DNA of 64,000 bases from Prorocentrum cordatum (GCA_963575745.1 CAUYUJ010018726.1:1321112-1385111), one strand, 5' to 3'; counted from the stretch's first letter, positions 9,670 to 21,775 are shown. Notes: generated by a model from the sequence alone, not told the origin. Translations and numbers: made by a program.

Positions 9670-10530
9670 GGGGGAGGATGGAAGAGGAGTCGTCGTCGTC
9701 GTCGTCGTCGTCGGAGGAGGAGGAGGAGGAGGAGGGGGAAGAGGAGGAGGAGGAGGAGGAGGAGGAGGACGGAGAAGGAGGAAGAATCGGAGGAGGAGGA
9801 GGAGGAGGGGAAGGAGCTTCTTGGGGGTCTTTTGAGGGCCTCTTGGAGGGCTTTTTGGGCGCCTTGGGGCATCTTGGGCGCCTCTTGGGACCCTCTTGAG
9901 GCGCTCTGGGGAGCCTTCGGGGCGCTTTTGGGGCCATCTTGGAGGGAGTCGATCAAACAAGAGGGGGGGTTTAATTAGCGTCCCCCCTCGGAAGCCCCTA
10001 AAATCGCCTCTTGGACCCCTCTTGGAACGCTCTTGGAGTGCTCTTGGGCGCTCTTGGGGCCGTCTTGGGGCTCTTTTGGGGCTCTCTTGGGGCCCTCTTG
10101 GGCCATCTTGGAGCCATCTCCAGGCCTCGGATGGCCATCGGAAGCGAAAAGGCGAGAAAGCAAAAATCATTGATTTTCCTTAGGTTTTGGGACGATTTTG
10201 GCCTCTTCGGGGCCTCCTTGGGGAGCTGTTTGGCCACTTGGAGTTATCTTGGGGCCGTCTTTGGGCTTCTTGGAACCATCTTAGGAGCCATCGTGAGCGA
10301 TCTTGCGCTATCTTGAGCCATCTTGGAGCTCATCTTGGGTTCTCTGAGGCGCTCTTGGAGCCGTCTTGGGCCATCTTGGACGCTCTAACTACCCGCGGCC
10401 CCCCCCGTCCAGGTCCAGGGGAGGGGGTAGGGGGAGGGGTAAACCCCTCCCCAAGGGGGAAGAGGGAGGGGTGGAAGAGGATCTGCTCTAGACCACCTAC
10501 GCCCAGAGGGCTGGTGGGATTTCCACCGAG
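9670..10530. repeat. GGA run, CTTGGGGCC block and G-rich element
   Basis: A GTC/GGA microsatellite at 9687-9815 leads into a CTTGGGGC(C/G)-type block at 9830-10390. This is interrupted at about 9945-10000 by TCGATCAAACAAGAGGGGGG and TTTAATTAGCGTCCCCCC. The same interruption occurs at 30375-30425, showing a composite dispersed element. 10395-10530 (GTCCAGGTCC..GGGGAGGGGG.. and CGCCCAGAGGGCTGGTGGGA) recurs in parts at 30520-30560 and 31100-31190. Confidence 0.65.
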
Positions 10531-10984
10531 GGTGTTGTAAATCCTTCTTGCGGTGGGGCTTCCCCTTCCCACGAGAGGATTTTCAAAAAGCCCTGGGCCC
10601 ACGTCATTCTTCTGCCTGGTTTTCACCAGGGAACAATCATACATGGCTCCCCATCGGAGAAACCTTCTGGACCCCCACCAGCTTCCCCCCCCCAGGATTG
10701 TTACCCCGGTCTCCTGCCTGGCCCCTCGCCATGGTGGTGGTGTCGCCTTCCCCTGTGCCTCACGTGCGCCTCAATGCCAGCGGCGTGCCAGGCTGTACCC
10801 GGCCACCCCGCACAATGGCAACGACACCCCCCTCTCTTCGACCGCGCGTAAGATTTACCCTTCGCCGCAGTGACCTTTGGAGCGGGCCCACTGGGGTCGC
10901 CCGAGCGACGGGTACTGGTGATGGTGGCGGTGATGGTGCTGCTGCTGTTGCTGCTGCTGCTCATGATGGTGCTGCTGCTGCTGC

Positions 10985-10990
10985 TGATGG

Positions 10991-11085
<95 letters not shown>

Positions 11086-11090
11086 CTGAT
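10985..11090. repeat. ATG/GAT trinucleotide microsatellite
   Basis: More than thirty almost perfect ATG units, preceded by a TGC/CTG-rich stretch from 10935. It encodes poly-Met, poly-Asp or poly-Ile depending on frame, and no real protein. Confidence 0.95.
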
Positions 11091-11489
11091 GATAGTTACT
11101 GTGTTGGTGATGGAGATGGTGGCGGTGACAGTGATGGTGATAGCGATAGTGATAGAGGAATGGTCACAGAGGTGGTGGTGTAACGTGTCGCGCGCTGGCG
11201 TTTGGCCCCCCGGAAGCCCATCCAGGCCGCGCACCAGGGGCCACTCCTTTGCCCAGGGCCACCTCTTGCGTTTAGCCGACCGCTCCCTTCCACGGTGGTG
11301 TGGCCCCTCGTCGACCACGGCGCTCCCCGCAGCGCTCCTTGGTGGGGCGGCGCGCCGGCTTGGCGTGGACCCCCGCCGTCTTCCCCGCCCTCCCCCCTCC
11401 CCCTTTTCTGGTCGCAGGCCTCGAGGTTGACACCCAAACCAACATCGATGGGCCTGTTTCCACCACAACCACCACCAGAAGTTGGAGGG

Positions 11490-12340
11490 GGGAAGGAGGA
11501 GGAGGAGGAGGAGGAGGAGGACCCCCTCCCCATCCAACTTATGGTGGTGGTGGTGGTGGTGGAAAACAGGCCCATCAAATATCGGTGGTGTGCCTCCACA
11601 GAGGGAAGAAGATCCCGATCTCGGTGATGGTGGTCATATTCTGGCTTCCAAGGTGGCCGAAACATTACCACCGACACCGAAATCTAGGATCATCTCCCCC
11701 CTGTGGAGGCAGCCCCCCGTGTTGCTGGTGGTGCCCACATCCAGGCCTCGACTTCCTCCTCCCCAGACCCCCTCGCGCCTGTGAAGAGATGAAGACCGGA
11801 GGTATTTCGCCATTTTTGGCCTCTGGTCCCAGGACCGTCAAGAGGTACGGCGCTCAAGGGACAGGGGGTCAGTGCACGCGGGGATCAGCAAGAGGGCCAG
11901 ATCCTGCAGGACCTGGCAGAGCCAGGGCTGCATGGACCCAGATTTGGGCGCAGGATCCTGCAGGGCCCTGCAGGATCCTGCAGGATCCAGCAAAGCCCGA
12001 TTGACCTGGATTTGGATCGACCCAGGTCAGAAGATCCCCGAAACATGATGCAGGATCAAAAACCGGTCCCAGGGAAAGGGTCGATACCTTTGGGGGTCGA
12101 CGTTACGGAAAAGTCATGACGTCGGGGGCTTGGGTCTTGCTTTTCCTAGGATTGCATACTCTGTTATCTGTCTTGCGCGCGTGTCCCAACACACCACAGT
12201 ATCTGAGGCAGAGGTTCCGCCCGCCTGGTCTCACGAGACCCAGACACTTGTCCGCATTGGCGGTTCGTTCGTTCGTTCGTTCGTTCCCCCCTCCTTCCTC
12301 CATCATCTTCCCTCTTCATTCTGGCTAGGTTTGTTGTTTC
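11490..12340. repeat. Low-complexity region with GGATCCTGCAGG words
   Basis: GGA and GGT runs lie at 11495-11560. Between 11895 and 12000 GGATCCTGCAGG and variants recur several times. A TTCG tetranucleotide run is at 12264-12284. No gene. Confidence 0.55.
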
Positions 12341-12850
12341 ATCTCTCTCTCTCTCTCTCTCTCCTTCGCTTGCCTCCTCATGCGTACCAGCCCGCAGGCA
12401 AGCCCCCAGGCTATGGGCTTCCAGGTCGAGGTCGAGGGCTCGAGGCTCGCGCGCGGGTGGCTGGCCCCTCCCTCCCCGCCTACCCTGCTCTCAAATACCA
12501 TCCCTCTTTCTCCATCCTTTCCCCGCCTCCCTCCTCCCCCTCCCTCTCCCACCTACCTCTTCTCCCTCCCACCGACCTTGTCTCCCACCTGCCTTCTCTC
12601 CCTCTTTCTCTTTCTTTCTATCTTCTCTTCTCTCTTCTCTCTGTCTCTCTCGCCCTCCCAGCCTCTCTTCTCTCTCGGCTCTATCCCTCCCAACCTCTCT
12701 CTCTCTCTCTCTCTTTCTCTTTTTCTCTCCCTCCCAACCTCTCTTCTCTCTCTTCTCTCTCCCTTCTCTCCAACGCCCTCCCTCTTTCTCTCCATCCTTC
12801 TTCAGCACCTCGCCCCCTCCTCCCTCCCTCCCTCCTTCCCTCCCCTCCCC
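12338..12850. repeat. Long polypyrimidine (CT-rich) tract
   Basis: About 500 bases dominated by TCTC, CCTCC and TTCTCTC on the plus strand. GGA repeats at 12985-13025 follow. Frames across it are Ser/Leu/Pro- or Arg/Glu-rich artefacts. Confidence 0.8.
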
Positions 12851-13429
12851 TCCTCCGCATTTACCTCGACATCCGCTCTCTACGTTGGGCGGTGGCGGAG
12901 GAGCAGGCGATAGAGGTGGAGGTTGGGATGGAAGCGGGTGGGCACGGGGCGGAAGAGGAGCAGGATGATGACCAGAAGAGTAAGGAGGAGGAGGAGGAGG
13001 AGGAGGAGGAGGAGGAGGAGGAGGATAATAATAATGAGACGGGATCGGGGGATTTTGTGGATGTGGATGCTGTGGGGGTAGAGGGCCTAGGGCAAGCTTG
13101 GTGCACTCGCGCCATACATATCTGAAATCCTGCCCCTCCCACCCATCCCTTGCCACTGAACTGATTATAGTTCGCTGTCCGCCGACGCGCGTAATAGAGG
13201 AGCTGGATTTTAAAAAAGGGACTCCATCGTGTCATGCGCAAAAGGACCATGGGAGTTGTGTACGTTGGAGGTGGAGGTGACGGATAAGCATAATGATTAG
13301 CAGGAGGAAGGAGGAGGAGGACGAAGAGTATAATGATTTGTGTGCAATGAGCGGGCCCCAAGTGCTAGCCTGGCCGCAGAACATTCACAGTCATCACCGC
13401 TCGGGCCAAGACATCCCAGGCTGAGGGGT

Positions 13430-16260
13430 GAGGCCACGGCGGATACGGGACAAGGTCACCCTACCAGCAGCAGTAGGGGATAGTCACGGCTTCTTTAAGA
13501 TGCGGGGATGGCGTTCACACATATACCCGCAATCAGCACAAACCAGAACGCCTCTGAGCACCTCTGAGCACCTCCAACGTGTGGGACGGATGGCAGTCAG
13601 TAGCCCAAGGGTGCCCCGAAACGTCCCCGCAAGCCAGGGGGGGATCAATACGGTCGGGATGACACTCATCAGCAAGAAACCTGGCAAACAGCCCAGAGTC
13701 TACTCGAGGCTTGCACAGACAGGGCAACCATTCAGGCAGAGGGCCCTTCTGGAGAAGGAGCGGCTGCATCTGCAGCAACGCATCACACTCTGCTTCACCA
13801 CAGGGTCGTGACCAGCAGCACGAAGCGCCGAAGACCGAACACTCAGAGAAAGGTCCACGCCTTTCTTACGACGCACAGAGAGGTCCACATGAGCAGGGTT
13901 GTACCGATCAGAGGAGAACTAAATTTCGTGCTGTATAGCATGCAGACGACCAATAACCTGCGCACCGAGGTCGTCTGCAGAAACTGTCTTCTGGACAAAG
14001 TCTGGCGGCAATGCACCAGCCGCAGCATCCTGACCAGCACAGACATGTGCAACCTGATTCAAATACAACTCGCCCGGGCGCAATCCGAGGTTTTCAATCT
14101 CACTCTGGGTTGGGCGGGCCTTCGTCCAAAGAGTATTAATTGTGCCAGGCCTATGGGGCAACTCATCATGCACAAGGGCCCAGAGGTTAAGCATGGGAGA
14201 CTTCGAGTGAGCACCCATAGGTTTACGAATTCCTGCAGGAACACTCATACATCGCCATCGCTACATTTCAACAACTGCAATAGAGCAGACAGTTCAGCTC
14301 GGGGGGATCTCTGCTTCAGGGTCGGGAGGGTGCCGAAAGCGAGGGAGTCGAAACCACCATCAGCTCCAAGAGCAACGATACTCCACCCACACCCTGCTTC
14401 CAGTCCTTAGCATGCTCACCCCCCGATCCTTCGATACCCCAGGTACCCCCTGCGACACGCTCACCACCAGCAAGTCGGCCCCAGGACCCGGAGAGATCAA
14501 CAGGGAGGGGAAGGTGACCAGTCGAAATGGGGAGGGGCATCAACCCACGGGTCCAAAGACAGGCGAATTGTTCTTCATTGCCAGCACACTCACGAAAGCG
14601 TTCAGTCTTAGAAGCGACAGAGCAGGCACATCTGAGTTGCACGTGCACTGCCAGAACCTGTGGAGCGGTGTTTCAGCGTCCTCGTCACAACGAGGGCACA
14701 GTCCAGAGAAGTGCCTGACACATACCCTGCGTCAGCAAGGCGCTTCCCAGCCCAGAAGGCAGATGAGGCGATGTTGCGGATCATGCCCGCTGACCCAGCT
14801 TCGCCGTCACGTGATTCGTTGTTCAAGATGCTATGCAGCATGGTAAAGTCAGTACTTCTCTGCACTCCTTCCCCCAAGTAACGATGAGAGGCAGTGGACC
14901 AAGAGAGGCGAGAGCAGCAGAGCAGAAGGGCACACCAAGAAGCATATGGGAAAGCAGCGTCCGTGATACGCAGGACGCAATCAGGCTCGCCACAGTGGGT
15001 CCAATTCACTTGGGATCAAGACCGCCAGGGCAGGTCCATGAACACCGCAATAGTGGCAGCTATGGGGCCTTTGACCCGTCTCCAGCGATCAGAGGAAGAA
15101 TAACCGAAAGCAGTGGCAATCTTGCCCCAAGCGCGAGAGACTCCATACCGCTGCGTGTGGGACAGAGAAGACAAAATCCAAGCAAAAGCCATGAGCTGCC
15201 CATGTCTGAGACGAAGCTGCGGGTCATCCAGAAGCAGAAGCGAGCGAACGCACCATGGTGGTGCAAGCTCCAGCAGACCAGCAGCCTGAGCTCAAGGCGG
15301 CCTGAGCTTGCATACTCTGCACTTGTGCGGGAGACAATCCAGGGCTTATTGCCCCCTACGATCCTACAGCGAGGACCCCAGGCTTGTACCATCAAGACGC
15401 ACGTCAAACACGCTGACACAAGTACTGAACTTCCTGAGCCTTCTTGTCGGCCAATGCACGACGAGTCTTGACCTTGAAAGTGACACGCCTGCGGCCGGCA
15501 CAGATCATAGTACCAAGGTCTTTGATGGTTCGTTTGGGCTTCAGCGGACTGGCGGCAGCTTCACATCTAGTTTCGAGCTCATCACGCAAAACAGCATGGG
15601 AGGCAACAGACCCGCCTTATATGAAATCGCACACCCGAGGCCTTCAAAGCCAAGAGAAAGGTGGACAGCAGCTGGCACAAGCAGCTGGCACAAGACGACC
15701 AGGCACGACGCATCATTGTGAGGTTCATAGAAAGATTGCCCCACGCATGCGGGATCAAAGCTTTCTCCAGAGCTGACGGCAAAACCATGCCGGAGTGGCA
15801 GGCTCGGCCCAAATAGACGTCCCAGGGACGATCAGGTTCCAAACGAACAGGGAATTTGGTGAAAGAACAGCGGCCTCCAGGGTCACGCCCAAACACGCGT
15901 GAGTTTTGAACGGGAATTCGTCGAAACGAAACCGGGGACGGACGCAAACTCTGCCGGGCCTTCGCCCATTAGGACGCAGTCAATCAGGGGTCCTTCTCCC
16001 TGGGCGCCGGTGACGTCCAAATCGCTTGGGGGAAGAAGACGAGCTCGCGCGAGTTGAAACAAGCCAGACATGTTCATGAACTCTACAGGGGCATTAAAAG
16101 CTCCCATCGACAGCCACAGCACAGCAAGCGCATCCACATGCGCAAACACGGCCTTCATTTTTTCCAAATTCTCACCCGCAGCCCCCAGGTCAGAAGCCAC
16201 CAAGATTTCGCCCTTCAGCGAGACAGGAACTCTGGGCAAGGAGCTCAAGAGGAATATACA
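13430..16260 (-). pseudogene. LINE ORF2 relic: endonuclease C-half, RT remnant, RNase H
   Basis: On the minus strand, 16230-15950 encodes SMGAFNAPVEF followed by GPLIDCVLMGE. I read these as the GDFN and S/x-I-D steps of an endonuclease/exonuclease/phosphatase domain. 15590-15400 (KRTIKDLGTMICAGRRRV) and 15240-15020 (LSHTQRYGVSRAWGKIA) resemble the thumb and connection regions after the RT palm. 14650-13920 resembles RNase H, including DLSGSWG and WTKARPTQSEIE. 13840-13480 carries CCRCSRSF and CADCGYMCERHP, a Cys-rich tail. Several frame changes separate these pieces. No YADD motif was found, and only about 350 bases separate the endonuclease end from the thumb, so the RT palm appears deleted. 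Confidence 0.65.
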
Positions 16261-16299
16261 TATAACGGCGCACCGGGTCCGGGGGCCCGGGGCCGGGAC

Positions 16300-18112
16300 C
16301 CCGACCACAAATGTGGGCTCCGGGGGGCCCGGAGGCTCGTCGGACCGCCGGACGCCGTCCAAGATCGTTCGCAGGCGGCTTCGGAACGCGCTCCGATGGC
16401 TCCAGATGCCTTCCAAGACGCCTGTCATGACACCAAGAAGGTCCCAGAAGCCTCCAAGACGCTCCGAGAGGCAGCCCAAGAGAGGCCCAAGAAGCAAAAA
16501 TCGTGCCATTCCTATGGGAAAACGTATATTTTTCGCATGTTCGCCTCTTGGGCTTTCACCGCGTCCAAGACGGCCCAAGAGGCGCCCAAGACGGTCTACG
16601 AGGCCTCCGGGAGCGCTCCAAGGCTGCGCACGAGTGGCCCAGGACGGCCCCAAGACGGCCGAAGAGAGCCCCAAGACGACTTCGAGAGGGGTCCCAGACG
16701 GAGAAAGCCACTCTCGAATTCCGAGCTTCCGGCCCAACATATCCCAGGAGGCGCCAAAACGCCGCCCAGAGGCGCCAAAAGGCTCCCAAAAGCACCCCAA
16801 GACGTTCCGAGAGGCACCCCAAGAGAGGTCCAAGAAACAAAAATCGTGCCATTCCTATGGGAAAACGTATATTTTTCGCATGTTCGCATCTTGGGCTTTC
16901 ACCGCGTCCAAGACGGCCCAAGAGGCCTCCAAGACGGCCTAGGAGGCCTCCGGGAGCGCTCCAAGGCTGCGCACGAGTGGCTCAGGACGGCCCCAAGACG
17001 GCCCAAGAGAACCCCAAGACGACTTCGAGAGGGGTCCCAGAAGGAGAAAGCCACTCTCGAATTCCGAGCTTCCGGCCCAACATATCCCAGGAGGCGCCAA
17101 AACGCCGCCCAAAGGCGCCAAAAGGCTCGCAAAATCAGCCCAAGACGTTCCGAGAGGCACCCCAAGAGAGGTCCAAGAAAGAAAAATCGTGCCATTCCTA
17201 TGGGAAAACGTATATTTTTCGCATGCTCGCATCTTGGGCTTTCACCGCGTCCAAGACGGCCCAAGAGGCCTCCAAGACGGCCTAGGAGGCCTCCGGGAGC
17301 GCTCCAAGGCTGCGCACGAGTGGCTCAGGACGGCCCCAAGACGGGAGAAGACGACTTCGAGAGGGGTCCCAGAAGGAGAGCCACTCTCGAATTCCGAGCT
17401 TCCGGCCCAACATATCCCAGGAGGCGCCAAAACGCCGCCCAGAGGCGCCAAAAGGCTCCCAAAATCAGCCCAAGACGTTCCGAGAGGCACCCCAAGAGAG
17501 GTCCAAGAAACAAAAATCGTGCCATTCCTTTGGGAAAACGTATATTTGTCGCACGTTCGCATCTTGGGCTTTCACCGCGTCCAAGACGGCCCAAGAGGCC
17601 TCCAAGACCGCCCCAAGACGGCCCAAGAAGCTTCCAAGAGGGCCCCAGGACAGCCCAAGAGGGCCCCAAGACGGCCCAAGAGGCGCCCAAGATGGCCCAA
17701 GAGGGCCCCAAGACGGGCCCAAGAGGGGGCCCAGAGGGGGACCACGAACCGCAAGCTCGAGCCTTCCGCCCCAAGAGGCCGCCAGGAGGCCCCAAGGAGG
17801 CCCCTCAAGAGGCCCCAGGAGACCCCCAAGAGGCCCAAAGGAGGCCCCGAGAAGCCCCAAATCGGCCCCCAAAATGCTTCGAACCTGCTTCCAGGAGGCC
17901 CCCGACAGGTTCAGAGGCTCCCGAGAAGCTACGTCAAACTCCCAGCGAGCGGCCGGACGAGGCCCCCCACAAAATCACAAGAGGGTTCCAGTATTTGTTC
18001 CTTCAGCGCTCTCTGGCCTTCTTCCCCCTGCCCCCTTCCCTGCGACTTTCGTTGACTCAAGCTCGCCTCCTAGCTAGAACCTAAGCGCGCGCGAAGCGCG
18101 CGCGTGGTTTTA
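16300..18112. repeat. 343-bp tandem repeat and CCAAGAGGCC-type block inside the LINE
   Basis: The word CGTGCCATTCCT recurs at 16502, 16845, 17188 and 17518, giving periods of 343, 343 and 330. Units share TATATTTTTCGCATG..CGCATCTTGGGC and GAATTCCGAGCTTCCGG. After 17600 the sequence becomes the reverse complement of the CTTGGGGCC family (CCAAGAGG, GGCCCCAAGACG) until about 17930. A 676-residue frame (16054-18084) crosses this block, but it is Lys/Arg/Pro simple sequence and is not called. Confidence 0.85.
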
Positions 18113-18138
18113 GTGTGTATATATATATATGTATATAT

Positions 18139-18169
<31 letters not shown>

Positions 18170-18170
18170 A
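18113..18170. repeat. TA microsatellite at the edge of the inserted block
   Basis: TATATATATGTATATATACACACATATATA and further TA units. It lies between the CCAAGAGG block and the resumed LINE sequence. The other end of the block, near 16255, also has a small AT-rich word (ATATACATATAACG). Confidence 0.9.
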
Positions 18171-18199
18171 AAGACTGTGCCGGATCCGAGGTCACGGCC

Positions 18200-20100
18200 C
18201 GCGTTTCCATGGGCTAGGAAACGCCGAAATCGAATCGCCGAGAGGCCATGGGACTGACGCCGGCGTGGGTGCTTCCCCCGGGGGACGCAGAAGCAGGCTG
18301 GACGCGGTGTTTCCAACGCATCTGGGAACCGTCCTTCTTGCAAGCCTTGATTTCATCACCCATCAGGTGGTGTTCAGCAAAGAAACAGCCATCGCACATC
18401 GCGCGGCACTTGGCAGCGAAGCTCTTCACAAGAGAGCTCCGCGAGGTGACGCTAGCAACCAGAACTCTGTGACAGGATCGGTAATTCTTACCCTGGGTGG
18501 CACGCTTAGCCTGGGCAGCTGGCGTGCCGGCACCACCAGGGGGGCGAGAGGAAAGACGGGGCAGTTCACGGAAGGCTCGGCAACTGGAACTCCGTCTGGG
18601 CGAGGACGCTAACCGCCGTCTTGACCTCTTCGCAGACTTCTGCTTGAACTTGTGCGACGCGAGCTCCTCCGCGCGCTTGGCGTCCACTTCGGGAAGGGCA
18701 GCCTCGCGGGGCCATTTGCGAAGTGTTCGGTACTCAGCATCCAGCTCACCAGGGTCTCCGTTGACGCTACCGACGTCGGACGAAGGGCCTTCCAGTAGTC
18801 GAGACTCTGCTGGCGCACAGTGCAGCGACGCTGCAGACCCGAACCCGCAGCACTGGCAAGATCAGGGAAGTGAACAGGCTGAGGTCGAGGTGGAGATACT
18901 TCTATTCCACCTCCCATATCTCCAGCAGCTCCAGCAGGTGGTGCAGCAGCTGCAGCGGGGTGAGCACCAGGCGGCCGATGGCCCCCAGGAGCAGCCACGG
19001 GCTGCACCTGCGGTGCCTGCCGGAGACATATAACCTCAGATGTTTGTTCCTTTTTCCATTCACCAGGTTTGAACGAGGCCTGGTCCACATCGGCCCGTTG
19101 GCGAGCAGACTTGGCAATCTCCAGTTCATGTGTCGCAGCCGGAAGGGCTTCGCCTGCCTCTTCCAACTGCTCGCGTACCGTGTTCTTTTTCCCCCCCTCG
19201 ATAGCGATCTCTTGGTGGGCCGCTCGTTCAGCCCTCGCAGTCGCGTCAACAGCCTTGGGCAAACGAGTGCGCTCCTCACGCGCGCAAGCATCCACGTGGC
19301 CTTGGGATAATTCAGCTGGTAGGGCAGGTTGTCCGACAGCCTATGGCCCAATAGTGTTACGTAAGTCGGGTCGCGCACGATGAGAAGGGCAGTTGCCTTC
19401 CGTATCTCATCATCAGGGACAGTAGGCTCGTCCTCGATGTCCATGCAGTTTGTCAACCGTGGCCTTGGCGCCTAGGCAGGCGCTCCCACATCTGCTGCAG
19501 CAGGTGTGGCCACGGAGTTGAGATTCCCCATGGCAGCATTTGCTGCAAATTGCATCGTCACTGGACTGTCGGCCTGCATACCGACGATTCCCATTACCAC
19601 AGCGGGTGCGGGGCCCCCGCCTTTCCTGGTCCATCATGGATTGGATCCATGGTTGGTACGCATACCGAACAGGATGAACACCAGCAGCATCATCATCACG
19701 CTTGCACCATCAGCATCACCACCAGCATCATCAACATCACTATCAGCACCATCGCCACCAGGGGGGCCGCTGCGGTGGTAGGACCATGGCGCGAGTGGCG
19801 GGACCATGGCGCAAGGCCCAGATGCCCCGTCAGGGGCTGAATGGGATGCACCGCCACTTGGGGGCTTGACAAAATCTGTTCCACAGGTGGCAGAAGAAAC
19901 TGTCCTGGCCAGCTGCCTTGGTAGGTGGCAACTTGAGCCAGAATGGCTACGTGAGGAGGACGAAGAGGAACAACAACAACAGCAGGAGCTTGAGTGGGAT
20001 AAGTGGAAAGAGCAGGATGACCAGGGGAAGGTGGGGCGGGGCGACAACGAGAAGGAAGCACACGGATCCAGAAACGTGGCCCGCGCTTGGGCAAGAGCGC
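18200..20100 (-). pseudogene. LINE ORF1 relic and endonuclease N-half
   Basis: On the minus strand, 19640-19470 is Cys-rich (ICSKCCHGES, CCSRCG), suggesting zinc binding. 19300-19080 is rich in Ala/Glu/Arg/Lys heptad-like sequence (EREERT..REQLEEAGEAL type), consistent with the coiled coil of LINE ORF1 proteins. 18420-18230 encodes CDGCFFAEHHLMGDEI and, later, PGGSTHAGVS. These match the Q/A-E-H-H and G-G-T/S-x-G-G steps near the N-terminus of dinoflagellate LINE endonucleases. The match stops near 18200, where the repeat block begins. Several frame changes make it non-functional. 19680-19760 is an ATC/ACC-rich run. Confidence 0.6.
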
Positions 20101-20331
20101 CGTTTTGAATGGTGGTGCAAAACGCGGATCCTAACTATGAGGCCCACGCTGCAACACGCTGCAACGGCAGCACCGATTTGAGCCACCGAAATCGTCCCGA
20201 TCCAGAACAGCCATACAACACATCGACGAATGTCATCCGATGCACAACAAAACCCATGCGCGCCAGGGGGCGGACTACCCCGCGGCCGTCTTCAGGGGAG
20301 AGGCGAGAATAGTAGTCTTGCCGTGGGCCTG

Positions 20332-20466
20332 TCCTTCTACAGGAGGAATGTTCAAGAATAGTGAACACATAGTCTGGGGACGATGTTGTTTTGACTATTT
20401 TGATTTCTGCTTGAATACGTTTCGATTTCTTATAACACAATCGCCAGCAATCCGCCTGTAGGAGGA
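20332..20466. mobile_element. Small inverted-repeat element, family G copy 1
   Basis: TCCTTCTACAGGAGG at 20332-20346 pairs with CCGCCTGTAGGAGGA at 20452-20466 (13 of 15). The interior is AT-rich relative to its surroundings. Copy 2 is at 21537-21660, sharing CTACAGGAGGAAT.TTCAA and ATAGTC.GGGGACGAT. Confidence 0.55.
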
Positions 20467-20499
20467 AACGCACGACCTAATAGTAGTCCTCGTGATTAA

Positions 20500-21530
20500 T
20501 TGCTGGTGTGGGGGATGCGGACGACGACGAGGGTGGGGCAGGAGGAGGGGGGAGGGAGCATTTTAGTTTGAGTAATTGAGGGAGGGTGAGGGTGGCGAGA
20601 GTGGGGATGAGGTGGTGGTGGAAGGAGGAGGAGGGGTATACGGGACGAAGTAGACGACAAATGATGAAGAGGCGGATGTGCGGGAGAGGAGGATGAGGGC
20701 TTCGGAGGACGGGGCCGAGGAACGAGAGGACGATGCGGAACAGGGGCATGGGTGAGAGGAGGCGAAGAATGTGTGAAGGAGGAGGAAGCAGAGAGGAGAG
20801 AGCGAATGCGGAGTACGAGGAGGAGGAAGAGGAGGAAGAGGAGGAAGAGGAGGAGGAGGAGGAGGAGTGGTGTAGGGGAGGGAAGGGAAAGGGGAGGACA
20901 TTGGAGGGGAGAAGGAAAGAAGAAGGATTCGTATAATAATCATAATGAGACATCAGAGGAAAAAGGAGGAGGACCAGCAGAAGCAGCAGGATGAGGAAAG
21001 AAGGAGGGGGAGCAGCCCCCCGTGGTGATCAGTCCAACTAAGTGGTCCCCAGAAATCCCGTCCCCTTCACTATGATAGTTCTCTCAGCCCGAGCCGTCTT
21101 TCGACGGCTCCGAGGCCCTTGACGGGCCTCCAGAGAGGCTGAAGCTGCAGAAAAGCGCTGGCGGCCAATCCACAAAAATGCTGAGTCCGAGTGCTGGGAA
21201 GGATGAGTCATAGAAAACCGCCGCAAGAGCTCCCCATCCTCACGGAGGAGGATGAGGTGGAGGAGGAGGTGGAGGAGGAGGAGGAGGAGGAGGAGGAGGA
21301 GGAGGAGGGGAGCGCCAACAGATTCATCCTCGTCCCCCCCCCCCTCCAGGAGGAAGACGCGGACGAAACCGGGGACGCTTGGGGAGGAGGCGGATGCGCT
21401 CCGCCCCCCAAGAGGCTCGCCTCCGTGGCCGCCGAGGGCCCCCTGGCGGAGTGGAACCGGGACCACCCCCTCGAGGCTGTGGGGTCGGAATTCCTCCCCT
21501 GCCCTGCTGGGCACCGCCAATGTTAAGTCG
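20500..21530. repeat. GGA-rich low-complexity region, no gene
   Basis: GGA/GAA runs at 20815-20870 and 21240-21312 with purine-biased DNA between. Frames encode Glu/Arg or Ser/Pro runs only. Confidence 0.6.
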
Positions 21531-21536
21531 GGCCTG

Positions 21537-21660
21537 TCCCTCTACAGGAGGAATATTCAACAATGATAAGAAAATAGTCGGGGGACGATTTTTCTTACTA
21601 TTTTTGAGAATTCGGGGGTATTTTATTATTTTTTTCGTCCAATATCCGCCCGTGTGGGGA
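21537..21660. mobile_element. Small inverted-repeat element, family G copy 2
   Basis: Begins TCCCTCTACAGGAGGAATAT and ends near CCGCCCGTGTGGGGA. Its left half aligns with copy 1. The right half is more T-rich and diverged. Confidence 0.5.
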
Positions 21661-21775
21661 CATGCCCGACCCGACGCCAAGGGCTGCTCCTGGCCCAGGG
21701 GTTCCCAGCTTCTCGGACCATTTTGGAGCCCCGGGGGCCCCCCCAGACGGAGTCCGCGAAGAGGGGGTCGGGGGA

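Larger units (their letters stand above)
13430..20100 (-). mobile_element. Decayed LINE-type retrotransposon, split by a repeat block
   Basis: Reading 20.1 kb towards 13.4 kb on the minus strand gives an ORF1-like Cys-rich and coiled-coil region, then the N-terminal half of an apurinic-type endonuclease. An unrelated block of about 1.9 kb follows (16.3-18.2 kb), then the C-terminal half of the endonuclease, a thumb/connection-like region, an RNase H-like region and a Cys-rich tail. Frameshifts and stops are frequent throughout, and the reverse transcriptase palm is largely missing. The domain order matches known dinoflagellate LINEs, and the element is dead. Confidence 0.7.

Noticed and set aside
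10870-11183. Frames encoding long Met or Asp runs
   Set aside because: They are translations of the ATG microsatellite at 10985-11090.
12130-13125. 331-codon frame on the plus strand
   Set aside because: Built from the CT-rich tract and a GGA run, giving Ser/Leu/Pro then Glu runs; no domain.
16054-18084. 676-codon open frame on the plus strand
   Set aside because: It crosses the 343-bp tandem repeat and CCAAGAGG block. The product is Lys/Arg/Pro simple sequence and each repeat unit is read in a different phase.
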